From Halieaceae bacterium (lineage in GTDB: Bacteria; Pseudomonadota; Gammaproteobacteria; Pseudomonadales; Halieaceae): a stretch of 64,000 bases of DNA. Shown here piece after piece: positions 37,041 to 45,298 of this stretch (positions are counted from its first letter, which is position 1; each line of letters starts with the position of its first letter). The DNA lies in NCBI GenBank assembly GCA_028280635.1, contig JANQLM010000014.1, forward strand, positions 114,815 to 178,814, given 5' to 3'. The position numbers and the translations under genes were made by a program. The notes under the pieces were generated by a model, which saw nothing but the letters and a program-made list of their open reading frames with translations, had not been told where the DNA came from and did not search any database.

Positions 37041-37778
37041 ATGTGGACGTGGTTTCACAAGCTCGGTTCGCCACCCTGGATGTACCGTATCTCCGGGCGA
37101 ATCCTGGCCGTACTGCTGCCGCTCACGGTGCTGATGTTGGTGGTGGGCGCGGTCTGGGGCCTGCTGTATGCGCCCATGGACTTCAAGCAGGGCAACAGCT
37201 TTCGCATTATCTATTTTCACGTGCCGGCCTCGGTGGTAGCGCTGGCGGGTTACTATGTGATGGCCATCGCCGGCGCGGTCAGCCTGGTCTGGCGTATGAA
37301 AATGGCCGAGGTCGCCATGAAGTGCGCCGCCCCGGTGGGCGCGGCGCTGACCTTCCTGAGCCTGCTGTCCGGCGCCATCTGGGGCAAGCCTACCTGGGGT
37401 ACCTATTGGGTCTGGGATGCGCGCATCACCTCCATGCTGATCCTGTTCTTCCTCTATCTTGGCGTCATGGCCCTGTACCAGGCCTACGAAAACAAGGAAG
37501 CCGCCGGCAAAGCCTGCGCGGTGCTTAGCCTGGTGGGTATGGTCAACATCCCCATCATCTACAAGTCGGTGGACTGGTGGTACAGCCTGCACCAGCCCGC
37601 CACCATCAAGTTCACGGAAGAGAGCGCCATGCACAGCTCCATGCTGCAACCGCTGCTGCTGATGATTCTCGCTTTCTATTGTCTATTCACCTGTGCACTG
37701 TTGCTGAATATGCGCAGTGAACTGCTGCGGCGCGGCGCCGGCACCGGCTGGGTGCGCTCGCTGGCAGGAGCCGGCTGA
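37041..37778 (+). CDS. ccmC: Heme transporter CcmC
   Basis: A 245-residue membrane protein with six helices and the tryptophan-rich WWD-type heme-handling motif (GAIWGKPTWGTYWVWDARIT, about 111-130). The two periplasmic heme-ligand histidines are in IIYFHVPAS and the SLHQPATI segment. CcmC loads heme onto CcmE. The gene lies one base before the ccmD start codon. Confidence 0.95.
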   Translation: MWTWFHKLGSPPWMYRISGRILAVLLPLTVLMLVVGAVWGLLYAPMDFKQGNSFRIIYFHVPASVVALAGYYVMAIAGAVSLVWRMKMAEVAMKCAAPVGAALTFLSLLSGAIWGKPTWGTYWVWDARITSMLILFFLYLGVMALYQAYENKEAAGKACAVLSLVGMVNIPIIYKSVDWWYSLHQPATIKFTEESAMHSSMLQPLLLMILAFYCLFTCALLLNMRSELLRRGAGTGWVRSLAGAG

Positions 37779-37779
37779 A

Positions 37780-38001
37780 GTGTATTTCGACTCCCTGCAG
37801 GCAGCGTTGGCCATGGAGGGTCACGGGATTTACGTGTGGACCGTGGTCGCGGTAAGCGCGGTGATTTGCGTCGGCCTGCTGGTGCTGCCGGCGCGCTCGG
37901 CGCGGCGTTTTATCGCCGAGCTGCGCGTGGATGATGTACCTGAGGCCAGGGCTGCACCCGGTGTCAGGATCGAGGAGGTCAACAATGCATCCGGTTCGTA
38001 A
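37780..38001 (+). CDS. ccmD: Heme exporter protein CcmD
   Basis: A 73-residue single-span membrane protein with helix [19 protein letters not shown] and a positively charged cytoplasmic stretch (ARSARRF), as expected for CcmD, which aids release of holo-CcmE. The GTG at 37780 is preceded by AGGAG at 9 nt. Its 3' end overlaps ccmE by 17 nt. Confidence 0.9.
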   Translation: MYFDSLQAALAMEGHGIYVWTVVAVSAVICVGLLVLPARSARRFIAELRVDDVPEARAAPGVRIEEVNNASGS

Positions 38002-38428
38002 ACAGCGGCTGGTCCTGGTCTGCTTTATCGTGGTGTTTTCCACACTGGCGGTGGGCCTGGTGACTTACGGCCTGCGCGGCAATATCAACCTGTTTTTCCC
38101 ACCGGCGGAGATCGCCGCCGGCAAGGCGCCGGTGGGCCAGCCGATTCGCCTGGGCGGCATGGTGGTGGAAGGCAGCGTGCGCCGCGACCCCGATTCCCTG
38201 CGGGTCGAGTTTGACGTAACCGACTACCAGGCCACCGTCACCGCGGTTTACACCGGTATCCTGCCGGACCTGTTCTCCGAGGGTGAAGGTGTGGTGGCCT
38301 CCGGGGTCCTGGATAACAACGGTGTATTGCAGGCCACTGAGGTACTGGCCAAGCACGATGAGAACTACATGCCGCCGGAAGTGGCCGAGGCACTCGCCAA
38401 CGCCCACGACGAGGCCACCGGATCATGA
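37985..38428 (+). CDS. ccmE: Heme chaperone CcmE
   Basis: The 147-residue product has one N-terminal membrane helix and an OB-fold domain. It carries the heme-attaching His124 with Tyr128 in AKHDENYMP, so it is the standard HxxxY type. It shuttles heme from CcmC to CcmF. The ATG at 37985 has GAGGAGG 5 nt upstream, the strongest ribosome site in the cluster. It overlaps ccmF by 4 nt (ATGA). Confidence 0.95.
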   Translation: MHPVRKQRLVLVCFIVVFSTLAVGLVTYGLRGNINLFFPPAEIAAGKAPVGQPIRLGGMVVEGSVRRDPDSLRVEFDVTDYQATVTAVYTGILPDLFSEGEGVVASGVLDNNGVLQATEVLAKHDENYMPPEVAEALANAHDEATGS

Positions 38429-40404
38429 TTCCTGAGTTCGGGCACTTCGCACTCATCCTGTCCCTGGGCCTGGCGCTGCTATTGAGCATCGTGCCCCTGT
38501 TGGGCAGCTTCCGCGGCGACCAGAGGGCCATGGCCATGGCGCCCTCGCTGGCCATCGGCCAGTTTGTGTTTGTCGGCATCGCTTTCGGCTGCCTGGTGTG
38601 GTCCTTTATCGCCGACGATTTCTCCGTGGCCCTGGTGGCCAATAACTCCAACAGCCTGATGCCCGCGGCTCTCAAGTTTGCCGCCACCTGGGGCAACCAC
38701 GAGGGCTCCATGGTGCTGTGGATCCTGTTCCTGTCGGGCTGGACCGCGGCCGTTGCGGTGTTCAGCACCGCGCTGCCACTGGTGCTGCTGTCCCGGGTGT
38801 TGTCGGTGCTGGGTTTTGTGGCCGTGGGCTTCCTGCTGTTCTCGCTGCTGACTTCCAACCCTTTCGAGAGGATTCTGCCGGGCGTGCCCCAGGATGGCGC
38901 CGACCTCAACCCGCTGCTGCAGGATCCCGGCATGATCATCCACCCGCCCTTGCTGTACATGGGTTACGTGGGTTTCTCGGTGGCCTTTGCCTTTGCCATT
39001 GCCGCCCTGATGGGTGGACGCCTGGATGCGAGCTGGGCGCGCTGGTCGCGGCCCTGGACCAATGCCGCCTGGGCTTTCCTGAGCATCGGCATCATGCTGG
39101 GTAGCTGGTGGGCTTACTACGAGCTGGGCTGGGGCGGCTGGTGGTTCTGGGACCCGGTGGAGAACGCTTCCTTTATGCCCTGGCTGGCCGGCACCGCCCT
39201 GATACACAGCCTGGCGGTGACCGAGAAACGCGGCCTGTTCCGCAGTTGGACGGTGCTGCTGGCTATCTTCGCCTTTTCCCTGAGCCTGTTGGGTACCTTC
39301 CTGGTGCGCTCGGGTGTGCTGACCTCGGTACACGCCTTCGCCGCCGACCCGGCCCGCGGTGTGTTTATCCTGGCCTTCCTCGGCATCGTGGTGGGCGGTT
39401 CGCTGACCCTCTATGCGCTGCGGGCGCCGGCGGTACAGAGTCGCATCGGATTCGAGTGGGTCAGCCGCGAAAGCCTGCTTTTGCTCAACAATGTGGTGTT
39501 CCTGGTGGCCACCCTCACGGTGCTGTTCGGCACCCTGTTCCCGCTGATTACCGATGCGCTGGAGCTCGGCAAATACTCGGTGGGGCCGCCTTACTTCAAC
39601 GCCGTTTTCCTGCCGCTGATGGCACTGCTGATACCCTTCATGGGCGTTGGGCCCACTTCCCGCTGGAAACGTGACGCCACCCGGCGTTGGGTACAGGAAC
39701 TGGCGGCGCCGGCCATCGCCGCCATGGTGATCGGCCTGGCGTTTCCGTTTGTCTACGGCGGTGAGTTCAACCTGTGGGTGATGCTGGCGGTGATACTCGC
39801 CGGCTGGCTGGCGCTGGCCATGCTGCGTGATTTCGCCATCCGGGTTCGCAATGCCTCGAGCATCGGGGCCGGCCTGCGGCGCCTGCCGGCCAGCTACTGG
39901 GGCATGCAGGCGGCCCACCTGGGCTTCGCCATCACCGTGGTCGGCGTGGTGTTGGTCAGCCAGTATGCGGTCGAGCGCGACCTCAAGATGAGCCCCGGTG
40001 ACGTGGAAGAGGTGGCCGGCTACAGCTTCGCCTTCAACAGCCTGGAGCCGGTGCAGGGCCCCAACTACGTTGCCGACGGCGCCAACTTCACCGTGCTGCG
40101 CGACGGCAAGCCGGTAGCCGTGTTGCAGCCCCAGAAACGCCGCTACCTGGCCTCCGGCCAGATCATGACCGAAGCCGCCATCGACGCCGGCGTGTTCCGG
40201 GATGTCTTTATTGCCATGGGCGAGCCGCTGGAAAACGGACGCGCCTGGGCCATACGCCTGCACTACAAGCCCTTCGTGCGCTGGATCTGGGCGGGTGCTA
40301 TCGCCATGGCGCTCGGTGGATTCCTGACGCTGGCGGATCGCCGCTATCGGCGGGTGCGGCAATCCGTCACGGCGCCGGCCGGGGGTGGCCTTGAAGCGGC
40401 TTAA
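38425..40404 (+). CDS. ccmF: Cytochrome c heme lyase subunit CcmF
   Basis: A 659-residue membrane protein with about 14-15 helices. It has the conserved [17 protein letters not shown] segment and the WWD motif [19 protein letters not shown] (about 233-251). CcmF with CcmH/I transfers heme to apocytochromes in the periplasm. The last 20 nt overlap ccmG. Length and motifs are normal. Confidence 0.96.
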   Translation: MIPEFGHFALILSLGLALLLSIVPLLGSFRGDQRAMAMAPSLAIGQFVFVGIAFGCLVWSFIADDFSVALVANNSNSLMPAALKFAATWGNHEGSMVLWILFLSGWTAAVAVFSTALPLVLLSRVLSVLGFVAVGFLLFSLLTSNPFERILPGVPQDGADLNPLLQDPGMIIHPPLLYMGYVGFSVAFAFAIAALMGGRLDASWARWSRPWTNAAWAFLSIGIMLGSWWAYYELGWGGWWFWDPVENASFMPWLAGTALIHSLAVTEKRGLFRSWTVLLAIFAFSLSLLGTFLVRSGVLTSVHAFAADPARGVFILAFLGIVVGGSLTLYALRAPAVQSRIGFEWVSRESLLLLNNVVFLVATLTVLFGTLFPLITDALELGKYSVGPPYFNAVFLPLMALLIPFMGVGPTSRWKRDATRRWVQELAAPAIAAMVIGLAFPFVYGGEFNLWVMLAVILAGWLALAMLRDFAIRVRNASSIGAGLRRLPASYWGMQAAHLGFAITVVGVVLVSQYAVERDLKMSPGDVEEVAGYSFAFNSLEPVQGPNYVADGANFTVLRDGKPVAVLQPQKRRYLASGQIMTEAAIDAGVFRDVFIAMGEPLENGRAWAIRLHYKPFVRWIWAGAIAMALGGFLTLADRRYRRVRQSVTAPAGGGLEAA

Positions 40405-40939
40405 GCTGTTCCTGCCGCTGGGCCTGTTCCTGGTACTGGGTGGTTTCCTGCTGGTCGGCCTGCGGCTGGACCCGCAGGCGCTGCCGTCGGCACTGATCGA
40501 CAAGCCGCTGCCGACTTTCTCGCTGCCGGCCCTCGGCCAGGACCGGGTGGTAGACCAGGCGGCGGTGACCGGCGAGGTGTCGCTGTTCAATGTCTGGGCC
40601 ACCTGGTGTGCCTCCTGCCGGGTGGAGCATCCCTTCCTGACGCGCCTGGCGGAAGCCGGTGTGCCCATTTATGGCATCAACTACAAGGATGAAGACGTCG
40701 AGGCCCTGCGCTGGCTGGACGAGTTGGGCGATCCCTACCGCGTCAGCGTTGTCGATGCCGAGGGCAGCCTTGGCCTCGACCTCGGGGTTTACGGCGCCCC
40801 GGAAACCTACGTGGTGGATGCCGCCGGGGTGATTCGCTATCGCCACGTGGGGGTGGTTAACGAGACGGTGTGGGCCGGTATTCTCGCGCCGATTGTCGAT
40901 GAACTCAGGCGCGAGCAGTCCGCCGGGAGCCCGCCATGA
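40385..40939 (+). CDS. ccmG: Thiol:disulfide interchange protein CcmG/DsbE
   Basis: The 184-residue protein has an N-terminal anchor and a thioredoxin fold with active site WCASC (Cys75, Cys78). LGLDLGVYGAPETYVVD carries the family's cis-Pro loop. CcmG keeps apocytochrome or CcmH thiols reduced. E. coli has WCPTC at the active site, so the two inner residues differ here. The GTG start lies inside ccmF. Confidence 0.94.
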   Translation: MALKRLKLFLPLGLFLVLGGFLLVGLRLDPQALPSALIDKPLPTFSLPALGQDRVVDQAAVTGEVSLFNVWATWCASCRVEHPFLTRLAEAGVPIYGINYKDEDVEALRWLDELGDPYRVSVVDAEGSLGLDLGVYGAPETYVVDAAGVIRYRHVGVVNETVWAGILAPIVDELRREQSAGSPP

Positions 40940-41424
40940 CCGGCAATATGATTCCCACAGGAGCGCGCGCACTATGCCTGCTGCTGGGACTGCTGTTTTC
41001 AAGCGCCACGCTGGCGGTTATCGAAACCTACGAGTTCGAGGACGAAACCCTGCGCACGCGCTTTGCCGACCTGGCGGACGAGCTGCGCTGCCCCAAGTGC
41101 CAGAACCAGAACATCGCCGACAGCAATGCGCCGATTGCCGCCGACCTGCGCAAGCAGCTACATGCCCAGCTCCACGCCGGGCGCAGCGACCAGGAAATTG
41201 TCGAGTACATGGTGAGTCGCTACGGCGAGTTTGTACTCTACCGGCCGCGGGTAAACAGTGTGACCCTGGTGCTGTGGGCGGCCCCGGCCATCCTGCTGTT
41301 GCTGGCAGTGCTGGTGCTGCGTTCCAGTATGCGCGGCCGCGCGCCAGCGGCGCCTGGTACCCTGAACCCGGATGAGCAGGCGAAACTCGATGCGCTGCTG
41401 GCCGAAGACAAGGAGCAGTCGTGA
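40936..41424 (+). CDS. ccmH: Cytochrome c maturation protein CcmH
   Basis: A 162-residue protein with a signal peptide, the redox motif LRCPKCQNQ (Cys52, Cys55) in a helical domain and a C-terminal membrane anchor. This is the short Pseudomonas-type CcmH, with the TPR part encoded separately as CcmI. It handles the apocytochrome CxxCH thiols. It overlaps ccmG (ATGA) and ccmI (GTGA) by 4 nt each. Confidence 0.95.
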   Translation: MTGNMIPTGARALCLLLGLLFSSATLAVIETYEFEDETLRTRFADLADELRCPKCQNQNIADSNAPIAADLRKQLHAQLHAGRSDQEIVEYMVSRYGEFVLYRPRVNSVTLVLWAAPAILLLLAVLVLRSSMRGRAPAAPGTLNPDEQAKLDALLAEDKEQS

Positions 41425-42692
41425 CTGAAATCTGGTGGGCCGCGCTGCTGTTGCTGGCCCTGGCTTCCGTATTTGTGCTGCTGCCCGGCTGGTTCCTGCG
41501 TGAACGCCGTATCGATACCCGTGCCTCCAACCGCGACTGGTTCCTGCAGCGCCGCGCCGAGCTGGACACCGCCGATGAAACCCGCGATTCCGGTATCGGC
41601 CGACCCGGCGCCACCGACGAAGCCCTGGCCCAGGACCTGCTGCAGGATGCGCGCCTGCGCATGCTCGAAGAGGCTGACGCCGAGGCCCGTGAGACCGAGC
41701 GGGAAGCCGGCTCACTGCCGGTCGCGGTGCTGCTGGGTATGCTGTTGGTGGTATCCGCCGTGATGTACTGGCAACTGGGGGCCGGCGCTGATGTGGCGCT
41801 GAAGCGGCAACTGGACGCGGTAAACGAAGATACCAGCGAAGCTGACTACCGGCGCCTGATGCTGGCGGTGGAAGATCGCGCCGCGGCCCGCCCCGACAAC
41901 CTTTACTACCAGGGCATGCTGGGTCGCTTCTACATGAACGAAGGCGACTATGTGCGCGCCCGCGCCCTGTATCTGGGTCTCTCAGAGAAAGCGCCCAACG
42001 ACGCCATGGCGGCGGCGCTGGCGGCACAGGCCGGCTTCCTAGCCGCAAACCGCGAGCTGACCCCCGATGACCAGCTGTTGGCGGAGCGGGCCCTGAGCAT
42101 CAACCCGCACCAGCGCACAGCCCTGGGCTTGCTGGGTATGGCCGCCTTTGAAGCCGGCGAGTATCTCGCCGCCGTGACCTACTGGGAGCGGCTGCTGGTA
42201 ATGGAAGACCCCCAGTCCGAGTCGGCCCAGATGATCCGCGGTGTGATCGCGCGCGCCAGAGCCCAGGCCTCGCGCGGCGAGCTGGCGGCAGCGCCACCTC
42301 ATGCCTCGCCGGCGCCAGCCGCCGTCGAGCAGCCGGCGCCCAGCGGGCCGGGGGTTACCCTGCGCCTGGAACTGGCCCAGGGCATGAGTGCTGCGCCTGG
42401 CGACACGGTCTTCGTGTTCGCCCGCAACCCCGCCCTGGACACGCGTATGCCGGTGGCGGTCAAGCGCCTGACTGCGGCCCAGCTTCCCGTCACCCTGCGC
42501 CTGGACGACGCCGCCTCCATGGCGGGCCAGAAAATTTCCGAGCTCGAGGTGGTAGAAGTGGTGGCTCGAGTCTCTCCCAGCGGCCAACCCGGGGAGCAGC
42601 ATGCGACCTTCCAGGCCAGCGCTTCCGGCCTGCCGCCGGGTGCCGGTGAGCAGGTACATACCCTGGTGCTCAGGCCAGTCGGGGATTCCTAG
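41421..42692 (+). CDS. ccmI: Cytochrome c maturation TPR protein CcmI
   Basis: The 423-residue protein has two N-terminal membrane helices (about 5-24 and 97-115) with a cytoplasmic loop. A TPR domain follows (about 155-275, for example NLYYQGMLGRFYMNEGDYVRA), and the C-terminal periplasmic beta-type domain is about 310-423. CcmI recruits apocytochromes to the CcmFH heme lyase. It ends the ccm operon; the prophage begins 28 nt after its stop. Confidence 0.93.
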   Translation: MTEIWWAALLLLALASVFVLLPGWFLRERRIDTRASNRDWFLQRRAELDTADETRDSGIGRPGATDEALAQDLLQDARLRMLEEADAEARETEREAGSLPVAVLLGMLLVVSAVMYWQLGAGADVALKRQLDAVNEDTSEADYRRLMLAVEDRAAARPDNLYYQGMLGRFYMNEGDYVRARALYLGLSEKAPNDAMAAALAAQAGFLAANRELTPDDQLLAERALSINPHQRTALGLLGMAAFEAGEYLAAVTYWERLLVMEDPQSESAQMIRGVIARARAQASRGELAAAPPHASPAPAAVEQPAPSGPGVTLRLELAQGMSAAPGDTVFVFARNPALDTRMPVAVKRLTAAQLPVTLRLDDAASMAGQKISELEVVEVVARVSPSGQPGEQHATFQASASGLPPGAGEQVHTLVLRPVGDS

Positions 42693-42719
42693 ATTCGCGC
42701 CCGGATTGTAGCGCGCGAC

Positions 42720-42763
42720 TGAATTCTGGAAACTTTCGCAATAGATTCTGGAAACGAATTCAG
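42720..42763. repeat. Putative prophage end: two adjacent 22-bp units with a common core
   Basis: Two back-to-back 22-bp units start at 42720 and 42742 and share the core ATTCTGGAAAC (42723-42733 and 42745-42755). The first unit begins with TG, the terminal dinucleotide of Mu-type transposable phages, and its spacing equals that of the transposase-binding sites in Mu ends. Flanking GCGAC (42715-42719) would be the 5-bp target duplication. Confidence 0.55.
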
Positions 42764-42789
42764 CCAAAACAACAGTCGCGCACTGATTG

Positions 42790-43020
42790 CTAACCTCCGA
42801 TTGGTCGTGTTCGTAGAGTCAGCACCTCAAAGTCCTGGCGCACCAAGCTGATTAGTGTCGCCAATCCGTCCGGCGAAACCATGTGCAGGTCTCGCGCCGA
42901 ACCGCATAGTTGTTCAATGCACTCCAGCGCCTCGATCGATCTTCTTATCCTCTCCAAATCGGCTAGATTCATCTCTTCGAACTCCTCATCGAAAGTTACA
43001 ACCCTTGGCGGCACAGCCAT
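42790..43020 (-). CDS. Small hypothetical protein at the prophage edge
   Basis: A 76-residue acidic, mostly helical protein. No family was recognised. The ATG at 43020 lacks a clear ribosome site; the frame is open further upstream, but that region is the terminator after dam. It is the last gene before the prophage end, a place where accessory genes are common in transposable phages. It may be transcribed independently of the late operon. Confidence 0.45.
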   Translation of the reverse strand: MAVPPRVVTFDEEFEEMNLADLERIRRSIEALECIEQLCGSARDLHMVSPDGLATLISLVRQDFEVLTLRTRPIGG

Positions 43021-43090
43021 CCATTGGCGACCGCTAGAGGGAATGTAAGCCGGTTTTTCATGGTGCTTCGGGATTTGAGCGAAAAGGTGT

Positions 43091-43128
43091 TCAAAAGAGG
43101 CCCGTTTGCCCCTTCCTTGGGGGCAAAC
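43091..43128 (-). terminator. Terminator overlapping the end of the phage dam gene
   Basis: On the minus strand GTTTGCCCC and GGGGCAAAC form a 9-bp stem (43128-43104), followed 6 nt later by TCTTTTG. The hairpin lies inside the last codons of dam and could end the long leftward late transcript. Confidence 0.45.
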
Positions 43129-43894
43129 CTGCAGGCCAGTTGCCATAGATCAATTCTCGGCACTGCATGCGGTGTGCCGCTCCGCCAACCTGATACTCGT
43201 ACTCGACCTCGATGACAGGGAAATCTGCGAAGACCTCACGCATGTCGGGGTGGTCGTTGATGCTGACGATGATGACGCCACCCGACCTGGCCATCAGCTC
43301 CGCCAGGCGCACGTACTGCTGGTACCCAAAGTCGACGCCATAGCCCTCTGTCTCCCAGTACGGGGGATCGCAGTAGAACAGCGTGTGCGGTCGGTCGTAC
43401 CGCTCGATGACGTCAGGCCATGGCAGGCGCTCCAGGCGCGTACGTCGCAGCCGGTTCCGGGCCACCTCAAGGTCAGACTCCAGAGTGTCCAGGCCGAGCC
43501 TGGATGGCCCCTGTGTATCGGTGCCAAATGACTGTCCAGCCACCCGGCCGCCGAACGCCAGCTTCTGCAGATAGAGAAAGCGCGCCGCACGCTGCACGTC
43601 AGTGAGTGTATCTGCGGGGACGCGTTGCAACCGCTCCCACTCATCGCGGCTGGTGATGGCCCACTCGAACTGTCGATAAAGCTCCTGTGAATGGTGCTTA
43701 ACCACCCGATAAAGGGTGACCAAATCGAGGTTGATGTCGTTGAGCACCTCGCAGGGTGATGGGTCCTTCAGGAAGAAGATCGCGGCCGCGCCGCAGAAGG
43801 GTTCGACGTAGCAGTCGTGCTCCGGGAACAGGGGGATGATGTGCTCGGCCAGCTTCCGCTTGCCGCCGATCCAGGGTACCAGGGGTTTCGCCAT
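43091..43894 (-). CDS. Phage DNA adenine methylase (Dam/D12 class)
   Basis: The 267-residue enzyme has the N-terminal WIGGKRKLAEHI, a SAM-binding motif FCGAAAIFF (the common form is FVGGGAVF) and catalytic motif IV DPPYWETEGYG (about 180-190). It should methylate adenine N6, giving phage DNA a host-like or protective methylation pattern. The ATG at 43894 is preceded by AAGGA at 5 nt, better than the ATG at 43915. It sits at the end of the late gene cluster, so it is probably made late. Confidence 0.88.
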   Translation of the reverse strand: MAKPLVPWIGGKRKLAEHIIPLFPEHDCYVEPFCGAAAIFFLKDPSPCEVLNDINLDLVTLYRVVKHHSQELYRQFEWAITSRDEWERLQRVPADTLTDVQRAARFLYLQKLAFGGRVAGQSFGTDTQGPSRLGLDTLESDLEVARNRLRRTRLERLPWPDVIERYDRPHTLFYCDPPYWETEGYGVDFGYQQYVRLAELMARSGGVIIVSINDHPDMREVFADFPVIEVEYEYQVGGAAHRMQCRELIYGNWPAGLPPRKGQTGLF

Positions 43895-44042
43895 GACCGT
43901 CCTTGTGTGTGTCACTGCCGACGTCTAGGCTTACCTTGCTGTGTGCGCACAGCGGCGGGCCTCGGTTCGGCTCACGTGCTCCTTCACGTGGGTTTGAATG
44001 TCTGGCCAGCGGTTCCCGCCGTTGGCCAGTCGCCCGTCTCTC

Positions 44043-44720
44043 TCAGTTCTCGTAGGTGATCCGCTCCCAGTGCCAGGGACTCGATGCCTGGCTGAATGCG
44101 ATCTCCCGCTTGTCGAAGCGGTATCCATGACGTCGCCGAAGTTCCAACGCTGACTGTGGGAGACCGTGGAGGTTATCCAGGACATAGTCCCCGCGATCGG
44201 TGATCAGGGTTAGCACCGCATGGAAGGTGCCGCTGTCCGTGTACACAGCGGTCACTCGCAGGTGGTCTCGCGTTAACCCGGCATCAAGGAGCACGTGCCT
44301 GCCTTTCTCCAGGTCGACCAGCAGAGCCCATAGTTTGCGCAGCGCGTGGTCTTCGCAGTCACCAAACTGTCCACGGACTGCCCATACGTCCGAGAAACCG
44401 GAAGTGATCTCATCGTCCTGGCTCTCGATCGCGGCATTGTGCTCCCAGTTGAATTCCACCAGGTACCACCAGAGCGCGTTCGACATCGTCATGCCGAATA
44501 TCAATCGACACTGCGCCACAGAGACTCGCTCAGACCGCTGCCCGCTTACGACCTGCTGGCAGTGGCGGCGAAGCTCCTCCCATCCGTGGGGAGGGGGTGC
44601 ATCTCCCAGAGGGACGGCGCTGCGGCTTTCTGGAATCGCGGGGTCAAAGGTGCAGCTAGGGCCGACCACCAACAGTAGGGTCGCGAAAACGACAGAGAAG
44701 GCTCCACGATCAAAGCCCAT
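44043..44720 (-). CDS. LapG-like (BTLCP) cysteine peptidase in the phage tail cluster
   Basis: A 225-residue protein with an N-terminal signal sequence (about 1-22; a Cys23 follows, but the lipobox is weak). Its BTLCP (transglutaminase-like cysteine peptidase) domain has all triad residues: Cys122 in FGDCEDHALRK, His167 in FHAVLTL and Asp182 in YVLDNLHG. Bacterial homologues such as LapG cleave surface adhesins in the periplasm. Its position after the fibre genes and its export signal suggest action on the host envelope, either for entry or lysis or by altering host surface proteins. It is translationally coupled to the preceding gene (TGATG). Confidence 0.78.
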   Translation of the reverse strand: MGFDRGAFSVVFATLLLVVGPSCTFDPAIPESRSAVPLGDAPPPHGWEELRRHCQQVVSGQRSERVSVAQCRLIFGMTMSNALWWYLVEFNWEHNAAIESQDDEITSGFSDVWAVRGQFGDCEDHALRKLWALLVDLEKGRHVLLDAGLTRDHLRVTAVYTDSGTFHAVLTLITDRGDYVLDNLHGLPQSALELRRRHGYRFDKREIAFSQASSPWHWERITYEN

Positions 44721-45298
44721 CAGCTTCCCTCCGCGCGGGCTAAGACAAACACCATCGCCTCGGGGGACGTGGATGCCATTTGATCGCGCGCCGCCTGACG
44801 TTGGTCGACCAGCTTGCCGCGAGCCGAACGGATGGTCCCTCCATCACCATCCGAGATATCGTTCGGCCCTGGCATGGCCTCAATGGCGGGCAGCGTGCCA
44901 TAGGCAACTTGTTCTATCCGCGTCTCTCCAGTTGCCTCGTCAACTACCTGCCGATCAACCAACAACTGAGTCTCCTCGCGGCCATCCAAAATGAGCGAGA
45001 GCTTGGCGTCCGCCATGGCCGCTTCCTCGTGCGCGAGTACTTCGGCGAGTAGCGTATTGTCAGCGAGAGCGCGATCGAGCATCGTCGCATGCTGGCCAAG
45101 CAGATTCTCTGCCTGGGTGAGCTTTGCCGATTGAGCCGGTGTCAGGGTCTTCTCCCCAGCAGCGACCATTCGAAGTATGCGATCCAGTCTCTGCTCATCT
45201 TGCTCTGTTAGCTTTTGCCGCAGAGTGGCTTCTGCCCGTCGACGCAGGCGGCCGGTGGGCCAGACTGCCTGGTCGTTTGCCATATCTACCAGGTTCAT
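44720..45298 (-). CDS. Phage protein of unknown function after the fibre gene
   Basis: The 192-residue acidic, helix-rich protein has long amphipathic stretches (LRQKLTEQDEQRLDRILRMV, then QSAKLTQAENLLGQHATMLDRA) suggesting coiled coils. No catalytic motif was recognised. Its start overlaps the fibre stop (ATGA), so a role as fibre chaperone or tail-tip component is plausible from position only. Confidence 0.6.
   Translation of the reverse strand: MNLVDMANDQAVWPTGRLRRRAEATLRQKLTEQDEQRLDRILRMVAAGEKTLTPAQSAKLTQAENLLGQHATMLDRALADNTLLAEVLAHEEAAMADAKLSLILDGREETQLLVDRQVVDEATGETRIEQVAYGTLPAIEAMPGPNDISDGDGGTIRSARGKLVDQRQAARDQMASTSPEAMVFVLARAEGS

Noticed and set aside
38479..40668. A 729-codon open frame on the minus strand opposite ccmF and ccmG
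   Set aside because: His/Gln/Arg-rich mirror of well-conserved ccm genes; no start context or domain.
42693..42790. A tRNA gene as the prophage attachment site
   Set aside because: No cloverleaf or CCA-end-like sequence is present between ccmI and the first prophage gene.
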